From assembly GCA_022567555.1 (NCBI GenBank), contig JADFGT010000014.1, forward strand, positions 1 to 41,576: a stretch of 41,576 bases of DNA, read 5' to 3'. Below are positions 1 through 6,299 of this stretch, in pieces. Each line of letters begins with the position of its first letter. Position 1 is the stretch's first letter. This DNA comes from Armatimonadota bacterium (lineage in GTDB: Bacteria > Armatimonadota > Fimbriimonadia > Fimbriimonadales > ATM1). The notes beneath the pieces are model-generated. The model saw only the letters and a program-made list of their open reading frames with translations. It did no database searches and was not told where the DNA came from. The position numbers and the translations under genes are program-made.

Positions 1-318
1 GATGAAGCCGAGCATGGCCAGATAGACCGCCAGGCCTCCCCAGACCAGGTGCTTGGCCTGAATCTCGCGCCGGCCGAGGAGAAGCGCCAGGCCCAACAGG
101 ATCAGCATGACCGGGGCGGCCCAGGCGCCGCTGCCGAACGCGGACCGCAGGCCTGCCGCCGTAACGCCTCCGATGATGCCCGTATCAGGCCGGAAAAGGC
201 TGAACGAAGTAATGAGGCCGGCGGCGATGAGAACGATCCCGATAATGTCGTACACGCGGTGCCCGTTCTCCGAACGGGACCGCCGGACGGATCGAAACGG
301 CTTCATTCGGGTACCCAT
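1..318 (-). CDS. ftsK: DNA translocase FtsK/SpoIIIE, N-terminal fragment (cut by window edge)
   Basis: Reading leftwards from an ATG at 318 the frame stays open for 106 codons to base 1. The start is fixed by GGAGG five bases upstream. The protein has a basic head (MGTRMKPFRSVRRSRS), then YDIIGIVLIAAGLI, a first membrane helix, and a second at about residues 72-85 (VMLILLGLALLLGRRE). This is the pattern of the multi-helix membrane anchor of FtsK/SpoIIIE translocases, which pump chromosomal DNA through the division septum. The motor and gamma domains lie outside the window, so the family call rests only on the anchor. Other small multi-helix membrane proteins cannot be fully excluded. Confidence 0.7.
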   Translation of the reverse strand, partial: MGTRMKPFRSVRRSRSENGHRVYDIIGIVLIAAGLITSFSLFRPDTGIIGGVTAAGLRSAFGSGAWAAPVMLILLGLALLLGRREIQAKHLVWGGLAVYLAMLGFI

Positions 319-536
319 GCCATCCTCCGTGACGGCCTATGCCGACCTTGGTGAAATGAGAGTATAGCAAAGCAGCGCAGGGCGGGGGTTCCGGCCGGGG
401 CTGCGTCACCGGGATCGCGGGAACGGCATCGGGCCGGGCCGCCTCGGACGGGGCCGGTGATAGGTAGGCCAGATGGCCGGGTCGCGCCCGCAAGCAGGAG
501 AGCGCCGGGGCATCAGGGGCGCGCGCCGGTACGGCG

Positions 537-890
537 TTAGCCGCCTTCAGCAATCTTCCGGGTCGTGCGGCCGAACTCCCACTCTTCTTCGGTCTGGGGT
601 GATTGAGCCTTCCCGTCAGCACGGCTGGGCAGGGTGTTCCGTGGTATCCGATCCTCACGAAACCGGCTCTCAGGCGAGATGGTGCCTGCCGGCCCTTCGA
701 GATTGCCCGTGCCCTCCTTGACCTGGTTTCGCAGTTCGCCTATCGTGGGGGCGGTCAGCGAGGCTGGGGCCGTGGGCGGTCCCTCCTCTCTCTTGTCAGC
801 CCCCGGGTCCGTCCGCGCCTGGATGAACATCATTGCCCCGGCGAGTACCACCAGGATGGTGCCGAGTAGAATTCCGTTGACCTTCCTCAA
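537..890 (-). CDS. Small membrane-anchored hypothetical protein
   Basis: 117 residues starting at TTG (890), chosen because AGGAG lies seven bases upstream and no ATG is in frame. A single hydrophobic segment at about residues 5-21 (NGILLGTILVVLAGAMMF) is followed by a polar, Pro/Glu/Arg-rich tail with no recognisable domain. It looks like a protein anchored by its N-terminus with an extracytoplasmic or cytoplasmic disordered tail. It is divergent from the glycosyltransferase gene at 973 and lies upstream of ftsK on the same strand. I do not recognise the family. Confidence 0.55.
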   Translation of the reverse strand: MRKVNGILLGTILVVLAGAMMFIQARTDPGADKREEGPPTAPASLTAPTIGELRNQVKEGTGNLEGPAGTISPESRFREDRIPRNTLPSRADGKAQSPQTEEEWEFGRTTRKIAEGG

Positions 891-972
891 TTCATGACTC
901 CTATGGGCTATAAGCCCGTCCAGTATACAGAATGATGGCAGGAACCGGGCCAATCCAAACTCGCCTCACCCT

Positions 973-2052
973 ATGGCCGGACCGCTGATCGCCCTCGACG
1001 CCACGCTCGCGGGCGGCACCTCGACGGGCGACTCGGCCTATTGGACCGGCCTGCTGACCGGACTGGCGGAGGTCGCGCACGATTTCCGCTTCCTGCTCCT
1101 TTCTGACGCCGCCCCGCCGCGAGACGTGGCACTCCCCGAGGACCGTTTCCGTTGGATTCGGCTTCCGCGCAGGCCGGCCCGGTGGTTCAGCCTGGTCACG
1201 ATGCCCCTGGCCGCACGGCGCCTGGGGGCGTCGGTATTTCACACGCAATATAACCTGAGCCCGTTGGCCAGGAACGGCGTAACAACGATCCACGACGTCA
1301 GTTTCTTCATCGGGCCCGAGTGGTTCAAGCCCCGTGACAGGTTTCTCTTGCGGCGATTTGTCGCCGGTTCGGCCCGGAGGGCGGTTCGTGTGATAACTGT
1401 GAGCGAGGCGAGCAAGGGGGACATCGTCCGGTTTCTCGGCGTCCCCGAGGAAAAGGTGGTTGTGACCTACAACGCGCCCCACCCGCGCTTCCGGCCGGTG
1501 TCTGAGGATGAGCGGCGGCCGGTGCTGGAACGCCTGGGCGTGACGGCGCCCTACCTTCTGACCGTCGGGACGAGGTGGCCGCGCAAGAACATGGCCCTGG
1601 CAGTCAAGGCGGCGGCGCTTCTGCCCGAAGACCTGCCGCATCGCCTGGTCATAACGGGTAAACCGGGATGGGGCGAGGAGGGTGGCGGTCCCCGCCTGCA
1701 CGCCACAGGCTATCTGGCAGACGAGGACATGCCGGCGCTGTACTCCGGGGCTTCGCTGTATCTGTGCCCCAGCCATTACGAGGGGTTCGGCATCCCCGTG
1801 GTGGAGGCGTTCGCTTGCGGCACGCCCGTGATCACCTCGCCCGGCGGCGGCCTGAGGGAGGTCGCAGGGGATGCGGCGGAGGTGATGGAAGAGATGACGC
1901 CGGAGGCTTGGGCAGAGCGGATTCGGTCGCTCCTCGCCGATTCGAGTAATCTTGCCGCCATGAGGGAAAGGGGCCTGCGCCGAGCGCAGGGTTTTTCGTG
2001 GGCCGACACCGCGCGGCGCACGGTCCAGGTCTATCGGGAGGCGGCGCTGTGA
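973..2052 (+). CDS. Glycosyltransferase, GT4 family (GT-B fold)
   Basis: 359 residues, close to the usual GT4 length. The N-terminal acceptor half contains TTIHDVSFF at about 104-112 and SEASKGDIVRFLGVPEEKV at 144-162, both typical of mannosyl/glucosyl transferases of this family. The nucleotide-sugar half has GTRWPRKN near 199-206 and the E-x7-E motif (Glu270 and Glu278 in YEGFGIPVVEAFACGTPVI). It should transfer a sugar from an NDP-sugar to a lipid or polysaccharide acceptor on the cytoplasmic face; donor and acceptor cannot be read from sequence. Its TGA overlaps the GTG of the Trm112-like gene, so the two are probably translated together. The start has no clear Shine-Dalgarno sequence. 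Confidence 0.88.
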   Translation: MAGPLIALDATLAGGTSTGDSAYWTGLLTGLAEVAHDFRFLLLSDAAPPRDVALPEDRFRWIRLPRRPARWFSLVTMPLAARRLGASVFHTQYNLSPLARNGVTTIHDVSFFIGPEWFKPRDRFLLRRFVAGSARRAVRVITVSEASKGDIVRFLGVPEEKVVVTYNAPHPRFRPVSEDERRPVLERLGVTAPYLLTVGTRWPRKNMALAVKAAALLPEDLPHRLVITGKPGWGEEGGGPRLHATGYLADEDMPALYSGASLYLCPSHYEGFGIPVVEAFACGTPVITSPGGGLREVAGDAAEVMEEMTPEAWAERIRSLLADSSNLAAMRERGLRRAQGFSWADTARRTVQVYREAAL

Positions 2053-2249
2053 TTGACGAGTACTTGCTGGAGGTATTGGCCTGTCCTCGGTGCGATTCGA
2101 GGCCATCGGTGGAGCTGAAAGAGGGCTTCTTGGTATGCACCGAATGCAACTTCGGATACCGCATCGAGGACGGTATCCCTAACATGCTTGCCGAAGAGGC
2201 GGTGCCGCCGGAAGAGTGGCGGACCGAACAGGAGAAGGGAGATGCTTGA
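2049..2249 (+). CDS. Trm112 family protein (UPF0434/YcaR-like)
   Basis: 66 residues from a GTG that overlaps the glycosyltransferase stop (GTGA). It begins IDEYLLEVLACPRC and contains two Cys pairs, CPRC near residues 14-17 and a second site at CTEC, a zinc-ribbon-like layout. The tail GYRIEDGIPNMLAEEA is the hallmark of Trm112/UPF0434 proteins. Eukaryotic Trm112 activates methyltransferases; the role of the bacterial form is less clear. Its last 8 bases overlap aroQ, which fits the dense operon. Confidence 0.88.
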   Translation: MIDEYLLEVLACPRCDSRPSVELKEGFLVCTECNFGYRIEDGIPNMLAEEAVPPEEWRTEQEKGDA

Positions 2250-2694
2250 ACCGAAACGCGCGCTCATCCTGCACGGGCCGAACATGAACCTGTTGGGGGA
2301 GCGGGAACCGGAACTGTACGGCGACCGCACGCTGGCAGATATTGACGAAGACATCCAGAAGCGGGCTTCGGAACTTGGCTTCGAGGTGCGCATCTTGCAG
2401 AGCAACAGCGAAGCGCAACTGATTGACGCCGTCCATGAACACATGAGGTGGGCCGGCGGAATCATCGTTAACCCTGGCGGGCTGACGCACTATTCGATTT
2501 CGCTCAGGGACGCGCTCAGCGCGGCGCGCCTGCCCGTCATCGAGGTCCATCTGAGCAACGTTCACGCTCGGGAGGAGTTTCGGCGTCATTCGGTGATCTC
2601 GCCGGTGAGCGTCGGGGTTATCTGCGGTTTCGACGGCCATGGATATCTTTTGGCGCTCGACGCGTTGAACGACCTGATGGAGAAGATGATTTGA
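2242..2694 (+). CDS. aroQ: Type II 3-dehydroquinate dehydratase
   Basis: 150 residues, the normal size for the dodecameric type II enzyme that dehydrates 3-dehydroquinate to 3-dehydroshikimate in the shikimate pathway. All expected catalytic and binding residues are visible: GPNMNLLG at 12-19, Arg21, Tyr26, NPGGLTHYS with Asn77 and His83, EVHLSN with Glu101 and His103, and Arg110 and Arg114. The ATG at 2242 follows GGAGAAGGGAG; the longer frame starting at 2188 lies inside the Trm112 gene. Its stop overlaps the TTG of the next gene (TTGA). Confidence 0.96.
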   Translation: MLEPKRALILHGPNMNLLGEREPELYGDRTLADIDEDIQKRASELGFEVRILQSNSEAQLIDAVHEHMRWAGGIIVNPGGLTHYSISLRDALSAARLPVIEVHLSNVHAREEFRRHSVISPVSVGVICGFDGHGYLLALDALNDLMEKMI

Positions 2695-3767
2695 GTGCGG
2701 GCGACCCGATAAGCCGGCTCCGCGAGCGGATGGCGGAGAAGGGAGTGGAAGCGGCGCTGATAACGCACATAGTCGCGGTGCGGTGGCTGACCGGCTTCAC
2801 CGGCAGCAGCGGGTTCGTGATTCTCACTCCGGCCGACGGCGTTTTCGTCTCCGACAGCCGGTACAACGAGCAGGCCCGGGAGCAGGTGACCGGGCTGCCG
2901 GTTGAGATCTTCGCTACGCCGGTCACGGCGGCCGAGGCGATAGGCGCGCAGGCTAAGCGGCTTGCCCTAAGTAAGTTGGCGTTCGAGGCCGAGCACGTAA
3001 CGTTCGCGACCCATGCCTCTTGGGCGGAGAAGATGGACGGCATAGAGTTGACAGCGGTCGAGGACCTGGCCGGCCCGCTGCGAATGGTGAAATCGCCCGA
3101 GGAAATAGAGAAGATCCGGCACGCGTGCGGGATCGCCGACGCCTGCTTCAAGCACGTTCAGCGCTTGTTGCAGCCGGGCGTCACGGAGTACGATATCGCG
3201 CTGGACATCGAGTTTTATATCCGGCGGCAAGGGGCCAAGGTTGCGTTCGACGTGATAGCGATAAGCGGCCCGCGCAGCGCGCGACCGCACGGAACGCCCA
3301 GCGAACGCCGCCTGAGGAAAGGCGACTTCGTGACGATGGATTTCGGCGCGATGTATGACGGCTATTGCAGCGACCTTACGCGGACTGTGGTGATAGGCGA
3401 GGCTTCGGAAAGGCACCGCGAGGTTTACAATGCGGTGCTTGAGACTCAGAACGCCGCGATCGAAGCGATGAAGCCGGGTGTGGAGGCTAAAACAGTGGAC
3501 GCGCTGGCGCGCTCGGTGTTGGCCCGGCACGGTTTGGCGAAGTATTTCGGGCACGGTCTGGGGCACGGCGTCGGCCGCGATGTGCACGACGTAGGCCGGA
3601 TGAACGCTCAATCTAAGGACGTTCTCGAGCCGGGGCAGGTTTGGACCGTGGAGCCGGGGGTCTACATCGAAGGCTTCGGCGGGTGCCGGATCGAGGACAT
3701 CGTTCTCATCACCGAATCCGGGAACGAAGCGCTTAGCCACGCGCCGAAAGAGTTGATGGTCCTCTGA
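2691..3767 (+). CDS. Xaa-Pro aminopeptidase / M24B metallopeptidase
   Basis: 358 residues from TTG (2691), which overlaps the aroQ stop and follows GGAGAAG. The N-terminal creatinase-like domain (about 1-125, with WLTGFTGSSGF) is followed by the pita-bread catalytic domain. The five metal ligands are in place: Asp217 (MDFGAMYDG), Asp228 (CSDLTRT), His292 (GHGLGHGVG), Glu321 (TVEPGVY) and Glu335 (RIEDIVLI). It should remove N-terminal residues preceding proline from peptides in the cytoplasm. In many bacteria aroQ, pepP/pepQ, efp and accBC sit together; here efp is 14 kb away, so that block seems split. PepP and PepQ cannot be told apart safely. Confidence 0.92.
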   Translation: MSAGDPISRLRERMAEKGVEAALITHIVAVRWLTGFTGSSGFVILTPADGVFVSDSRYNEQAREQVTGLPVEIFATPVTAAEAIGAQAKRLALSKLAFEAEHVTFATHASWAEKMDGIELTAVEDLAGPLRMVKSPEEIEKIRHACGIADACFKHVQRLLQPGVTEYDIALDIEFYIRRQGAKVAFDVIAISGPRSARPHGTPSERRLRKGDFVTMDFGAMYDGYCSDLTRTVVIGEASERHREVYNAVLETQNAAIEAMKPGVEAKTVDALARSVLARHGLAKYFGHGLGHGVGRDVHDVGRMNAQSKDVLEPGQVWTVEPGVYIEGFGGCRIEDIVLITESGNEALSHAPKELMVL

Positions 3768-3826
3768 GCCTCGGCGCGGGCCCGGGATGAGTGTTTTCAC
3801 CATCCTTCAACAATCTTTGTACGGTC

Positions 3827-3872
3827 TCAGGAGATCCTTTCCACTCTGTGTCAGGACATCCTTTCCACCCTG
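3827..3872. repeat. Two tandem imperfect 22-bp repeats
   Basis: TCAGGAGATCCTTTCCACTC.. (3827-3848) is followed after two bases by TCAGGACATCCTTTCCACCC.. (3851-3872), with two mismatches over 22 bp. Tandem short repeats of this kind occur at the ends of some insertion sequences (IS21-family ends, for example), but no transposase is adjacent. It may be the residue of a lost element or a protein-binding site. Confidence 0.55.
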
Positions 3873-3907
3873 GGGGTAGGAGAAGATGCCATTCAAGGTG
3901 CAGACTC

Positions 3908-4009
3908 CGACTCCCTCAACATCCCGCCGTAGGCTGATGTTGAGGGTGCCGGTCGCAACTGGTATGCGCGTGCAAGCCTCCACATCACGCTTCGCGGGGA
4001 TGTTGAGGC
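3908..4009. repeat. REP palindrome pair in opposite orientation (BIME-like)
   Basis: Unit 1 (3908-3955) has perfect 11-bp arms CCCTCAACATC (3913-3923) and GATGTTGAGGG (3936-3946), wrapped by an outer CGAC/GTCG pair. Unit 2 (3976-4009) has GCCTCCACATC (3976-3986) and GATGTTGAGGC (3999-4009), with one mismatch. The asymmetric inner bases show that unit 2 is inverted relative to unit 1. The arms match those of the palindromes flanking the RAYT gene at 21.9 kb. The pair occupies the gene-less 3768-4092 stretch downstream of two converging genes, where it may also act as a bidirectional terminator. The rest of that stretch shows only the tandem repeat at 3827. Confidence 0.85.
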
Positions 4010-4092
4010 AAACAAAAAGGAGGGTTTCTCAAGGGCCGAACCTCACGTTCCATGGACGGGTTTAACGGCCACCCGCCGATGTCGTTAGGCTT

Positions 4093-4686
4093 TCATCCAG
4101 ACTTTCGCACAACATCGACTCTACCAGGAGACAGCTGGACGGCCACGACGTTGGATGTGCTTGGGGTTTTCCACACTGGAGGCTCCCTTTCCTCCGGAAG
4201 AAAAGCACTGCCAACAATTTCGTACCGAACCCTCATCGAAAGGATGACGGAACGCGCCGATGCCGTGTCCTGATCAGAGCTTAGGTCTTGGCACCAATCA
4301 GACCAGCGATAACATAACGTGAGCTCGTCACCGCCACCTAGAAGCACCTCGAACTGCACAGCGCTGATCATAGGGAACTGGATTTCGATCGGGGGCTGAG
4401 GGTCGAAGCCCGTCCCACTCTCATCATCGAACTCCAAGGCCAACCCGCGGCCTGGCGCAACGGCGTCCGATACTTGAATCGGAGCCGTTCCGACGTTTCG
4501 AAGCGTTACGAGGAAAATCGCTGACCGATACAAGGACGAAGAGTCCACGAATCGGAGAGTGACCTGCAAGCGGCCGGTATCGGAAATTGCCTGCTCGGGC
4601 TCCCGCAGGTCTCCTGCGGATAAGACCAAGCCGGTTGCAGAGCCGAATACGGCTAACGACACCCAAAAAGAAAAACGCCGAGTCAT
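4093..4686 (-). CDS. Secreted hypothetical protein, partner of the Rhs-core gene
   Basis: 197 residues. The ATG at 4686 follows an ideal AAGGAGGTAGCG and starts two bases after the Rhs stop codon, so the two genes are surely co-expressed. A signal peptide (MTRRFSFWVSLAVFGSATGL) precedes a soluble beta-rich body with VTLRFVDSSSLYRSAIFLV and LRNVGTAPIQVSD. That pattern resembles Ig-like or CARDB-like extracytoplasmic folds, although I cannot assign a family. There are only two Cys (LCYRWSDWCQDL). Its position immediately after a putative toxin gene suggests a periplasmic immunity or chaperone protein; that is inference. Base composition is lower in GC than in flanking housekeeping genes. Confidence 0.65.
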   Translation of the reverse strand: MTRRFSFWVSLAVFGSATGLVLSAGDLREPEQAISDTGRLQVTLRFVDSSSLYRSAIFLVTLRNVGTAPIQVSDAVAPGRGLALEFDDESGTGFDPQPPIEIQFPMISAVQFEVLLGGGDELTLCYRWSDWCQDLSSDQDTASARSVILSMRVRYEIVGSAFLPEEREPPVWKTPSTSNVVAVQLSPGRVDVVRKSG

Positions 4687-4688
4687 CG

Positions 4689-5684
4689 CTACCTCCTTTC
4701 ATAGGGCGGGCACCCAAGTACTCGCGCCACACATCGTACCACCACACTGTATGGTCCTACGTGTGCGGGGCCGCCGCCTTTGCACTTGCCGCAAAGATGG
4801 ACCAATTCATGCAACATTACGATTCCCCACGAACCCGGTACATCTGCGGTTCTTCCAGGCCGTTCCAGCGGATCGTCATATGGGCAGAGTGTGGGAAAAA
4901 CCGAAAACCACCACGTACAAATGGTGATTCGCGCACGAGGGTCGTTGTCTCGGATGCAATTGTTAAACGCAAATGGTGGAACCAACACTTCTTTAGTGGT
5001 CGTCCCCTCAGGATCGCACTTGCAGATAGTTGTAACATAAGGAGTACAGAATTCATTTTCGCAAAAAATCGCGGGGCCGGTCTTGCACCAGTTATCCAGG
5101 CAGTCGATCGTGTACTCTCCCCCAAGATCTCCAAAGCATGCCCTGATGGCGGCCGCCTTGGCAGGGTCGCCTATCGCCGCACAAAGCTTTGTCATGCACG
5201 CCTCGATTTGCCGCCTTACCGGGTCAGGCAGCGAGTCCTTGCAGTTATCTTTGAATCCCGGCCACTTGCGTGGCGGCGGTTTCTCCTGGAGCCCGCTGGG
5301 GTCAACATAGCTCGTCGGGTTCTGCTTCACATACCGGTATGGTGCATGCCACGGCTCACTCGACAACGTATCCGGAGTAGTCCATGTTGCGACCCTACTG
5401 GAATAGTGTCTCGCGCGCACGTACGCGTCCGAGAACTCCTTCCCCGTCTGCCGATACCCGTGCGCGCCCACCCACCGAAACTTCGGGTCGGGGCCGACGC
5501 CTGTCTTCGCCAACAGCCCGCCATACGGCTTGTAGCGGTAGGTTTTCACAACCGCCGCGTTCTGGTCCACGGTCGCAGTCACGTTGCCGAGGGCGTCGGT
5601 GAGGTAGTCCACGCGGCTCCCGCCGGCAGTCTTCTCGCCGATTATCCTGCCGTTGACCGTGTAGTACTGCTTCTTCATCGCCAT
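4689..5684 (-). CDS. Short Rhs-core protein with Cys-rich HExxH C-terminal tip
   Basis: 331 residues. Residues 1-60 hold the last YD-type repeats (YLTDALGNVTATVD, YRYKPYGGLL). Residues 85-131 are the RHS-associated core, with ARHYSSRVATWTTPDTLSS and YVKQNPTSYVDPSGL, the latter being the core/tip boundary and usual self-cleavage region. The tip (132-331) is unlike the core: it carries 17 cysteines and the zinc-protease motif HELVH (292-296) followed by LCGKC, so it may be a disulfide-rich metalloprotease. Full Rhs proteins exceed 1000 residues; here an in-frame TAG sits two codons upstream of the ATG, so this is a cut-down module with no visible signal peptide. It may be an orphan tip cassette or a relic of a larger rhs gene. 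Confidence 0.8.
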   Translation of the reverse strand: MAMKKQYYTVNGRIIGEKTAGGSRVDYLTDALGNVTATVDQNAAVVKTYRYKPYGGLLAKTGVGPDPKFRWVGAHGYRQTGKEFSDAYVRARHYSSRVATWTTPDTLSSEPWHAPYRYVKQNPTSYVDPSGLQEKPPPRKWPGFKDNCKDSLPDPVRRQIEACMTKLCAAIGDPAKAAAIRACFGDLGGEYTIDCLDNWCKTGPAIFCENEFCTPYVTTICKCDPEGTTTKEVLVPPFAFNNCIRDNDPRARITICTWWFSVFPTLCPYDDPLERPGRTADVPGSWGIVMLHELVHLCGKCKGGGPAHVGPYSVVVRCVARVLGCPPYERR

Positions 5685-5817
5685 GGTCTACACCTCTGCC
5701 AGATACTCGTCGCCGTGTCAGGTCAGCGTTGTCACGACGCCTCCCACCTCGTCGGCCCTATTGGGCTGCGCGTCATGTGGGCGGCTCGGCCCATTACCCC
5801 CAGTGTAACACGGATTC

Positions 5818-5860
5818 CCTGGGCTGTCAATGAGGGTTTATGCGTACTTGACAGCCCAGG
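5818..5860. repeat. Perfect 13-bp inverted repeat
   Basis: CCTGGGCTGTCAA (5818-5830) pairs perfectly with TTGACAGCCCAGG (5848-5860) around a 17-base loop. It lies about 135-175 bases upstream of the Rhs-core start. It could be an operator or a stem-loop in the Rhs leader transcript; no T-run follows on either strand, so an intrinsic terminator is unlikely. Confidence 0.7.
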
Positions 5861-5882
5861 CGGATTGCCGTCCGGCGGGGCC

Positions 5883-5952
5883 GGTTTAGGTTCAAATGAA
5901 CCTGCGGGCGGGGTCTGTGGGCGGCTCGGGGCGTGTTTTGGGGCTCAAACCC
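5883..5952. repeat. Three-block motif, copy 1 (GGTTTAGGTTC ... GCTCAAACCC)
   Basis: Contains GGTTTAGGTTC (5883-5893), CGGGGCGTG (5927-5935) and GCTCAAACCC (5943-5952). The same three words occur in the same order at 21642-21725, again just before a REP palindrome and upstream of a leftward gene. The spacing differs between copies. Origin and function are unknown. Confidence 0.4.
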
Positions 5953-5963
5953 GCCCGTAAAGG

Positions 5964-6047
5964 GCCCCAATCGGCCCTAACGGAGCCCCAATCGGGCCGT
6001 ACGGAGCCCCAATCGGACCGTACGGAGCCCCAGTCGGTCTGAGCGGG
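5964..6047. repeat. Four 21-bp tandem repeats
   Basis: Units start at 5964, 5985, 6006 and 6027, each beginning GCCCCAATCGG (last unit GCCCCAGTCGG) and ending near ACGGA. Units differ by a few substitutions. The period of 21 keeps frame, so both overlapping leftward frames stay open through it, which explains the spurious ORFs here. Confidence 0.85.
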
Positions 6048-6085
6048 GCTCCGACGAGCACAGGTGCGCCCGGCCGGGATAATTT

Positions 6086-6133
6086 CGACTCCCTCAACAT
6101 CCCGGCGCAGGCTGATGTTGAGGGTGCCGGTCG
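6086..6133. repeat. REP palindrome, single copy
   Basis: CCCTCAACATC (6091-6101) and GATGTTGAGGG (6114-6124) form perfect 11-bp arms inside an outer CGAC/GTCG pair. The full 48 bases match 3908-3955 at 46 positions in the same orientation, so the Rhs cassette lies between two direct copies. The family also includes the RAYT-flanking palindromes at 21749 and 22408. Confidence 0.88.
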
Positions 6134-6188
6134 GAAAAGATAGGCCCCCCGCTCGCCTGTCAACAGGCCCCACTCGCCCGGCTTGCTC

Positions 6189-6212
6189 CCGCGGCCGTTC
6201 CATCGGCCGCGG
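6189..6212. repeat. GC-rich 9-bp inverted repeat downstream of the GH38-like gene
   Basis: CCGCGGCCG (6189-6197) pairs with CGGCCGCGG (6204-6212) across a six-base loop, about 90 bases beyond the stop of the leftward glycosidase gene. It could be a Rho-independent-like stem but lacks a T-run, so it is listed only as a hairpin. Confidence 0.5.
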
Positions 6213-6299
6213 CGGGCACGCGCCGACGCGTGGAAGGGTCGGCGCAGCATCGAAGCATCGAAAGCCCTGACGCCATGAGAGCTTTCATTCGCCCGTGGT

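Larger units (their letters stand above)
5685..6299. other. Gene-less repeat-rich region upstream of the Rhs-core gene
   Basis: 615 bases with no credible gene. It contains, in order, a 13-bp inverted repeat (5818-5860), the AGGTTCA/TGAACCT palindrome (5888-5903), four 21-bp tandem repeats (5964-6047), a REP palindrome (6086-6133) and two GC hairpins (6189-6212; CGCCGAC/GTCGGCG at about 6219-6243). Two overlapping leftward frames of about 100-130 codons cross it, but they simply translate the repeats (DWGSVR units) and the REP. Confidence 0.7.

Noticed and set aside
185-658. Leftward frame covering the gap between ftsK and the small anchored protein
   Set aside because: Overlaps the well-supported ftsK start in another frame and is Pro/Arg-rich filler.
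901-2106. Long leftward open frame opposite the GT4 gene
   Set aside because: Arg/Pro/Gly-rich composition with no domain; it is the GC-driven antisense shadow of a well-supported glycosyltransferase.
4587-5960. 457-codon plus-strand frame opposite the Rhs-core gene
   Set aside because: No recognisable motif or ribosome site; the minus strand has the RHS core, HELVH and an ideal ribosome site for its partner.
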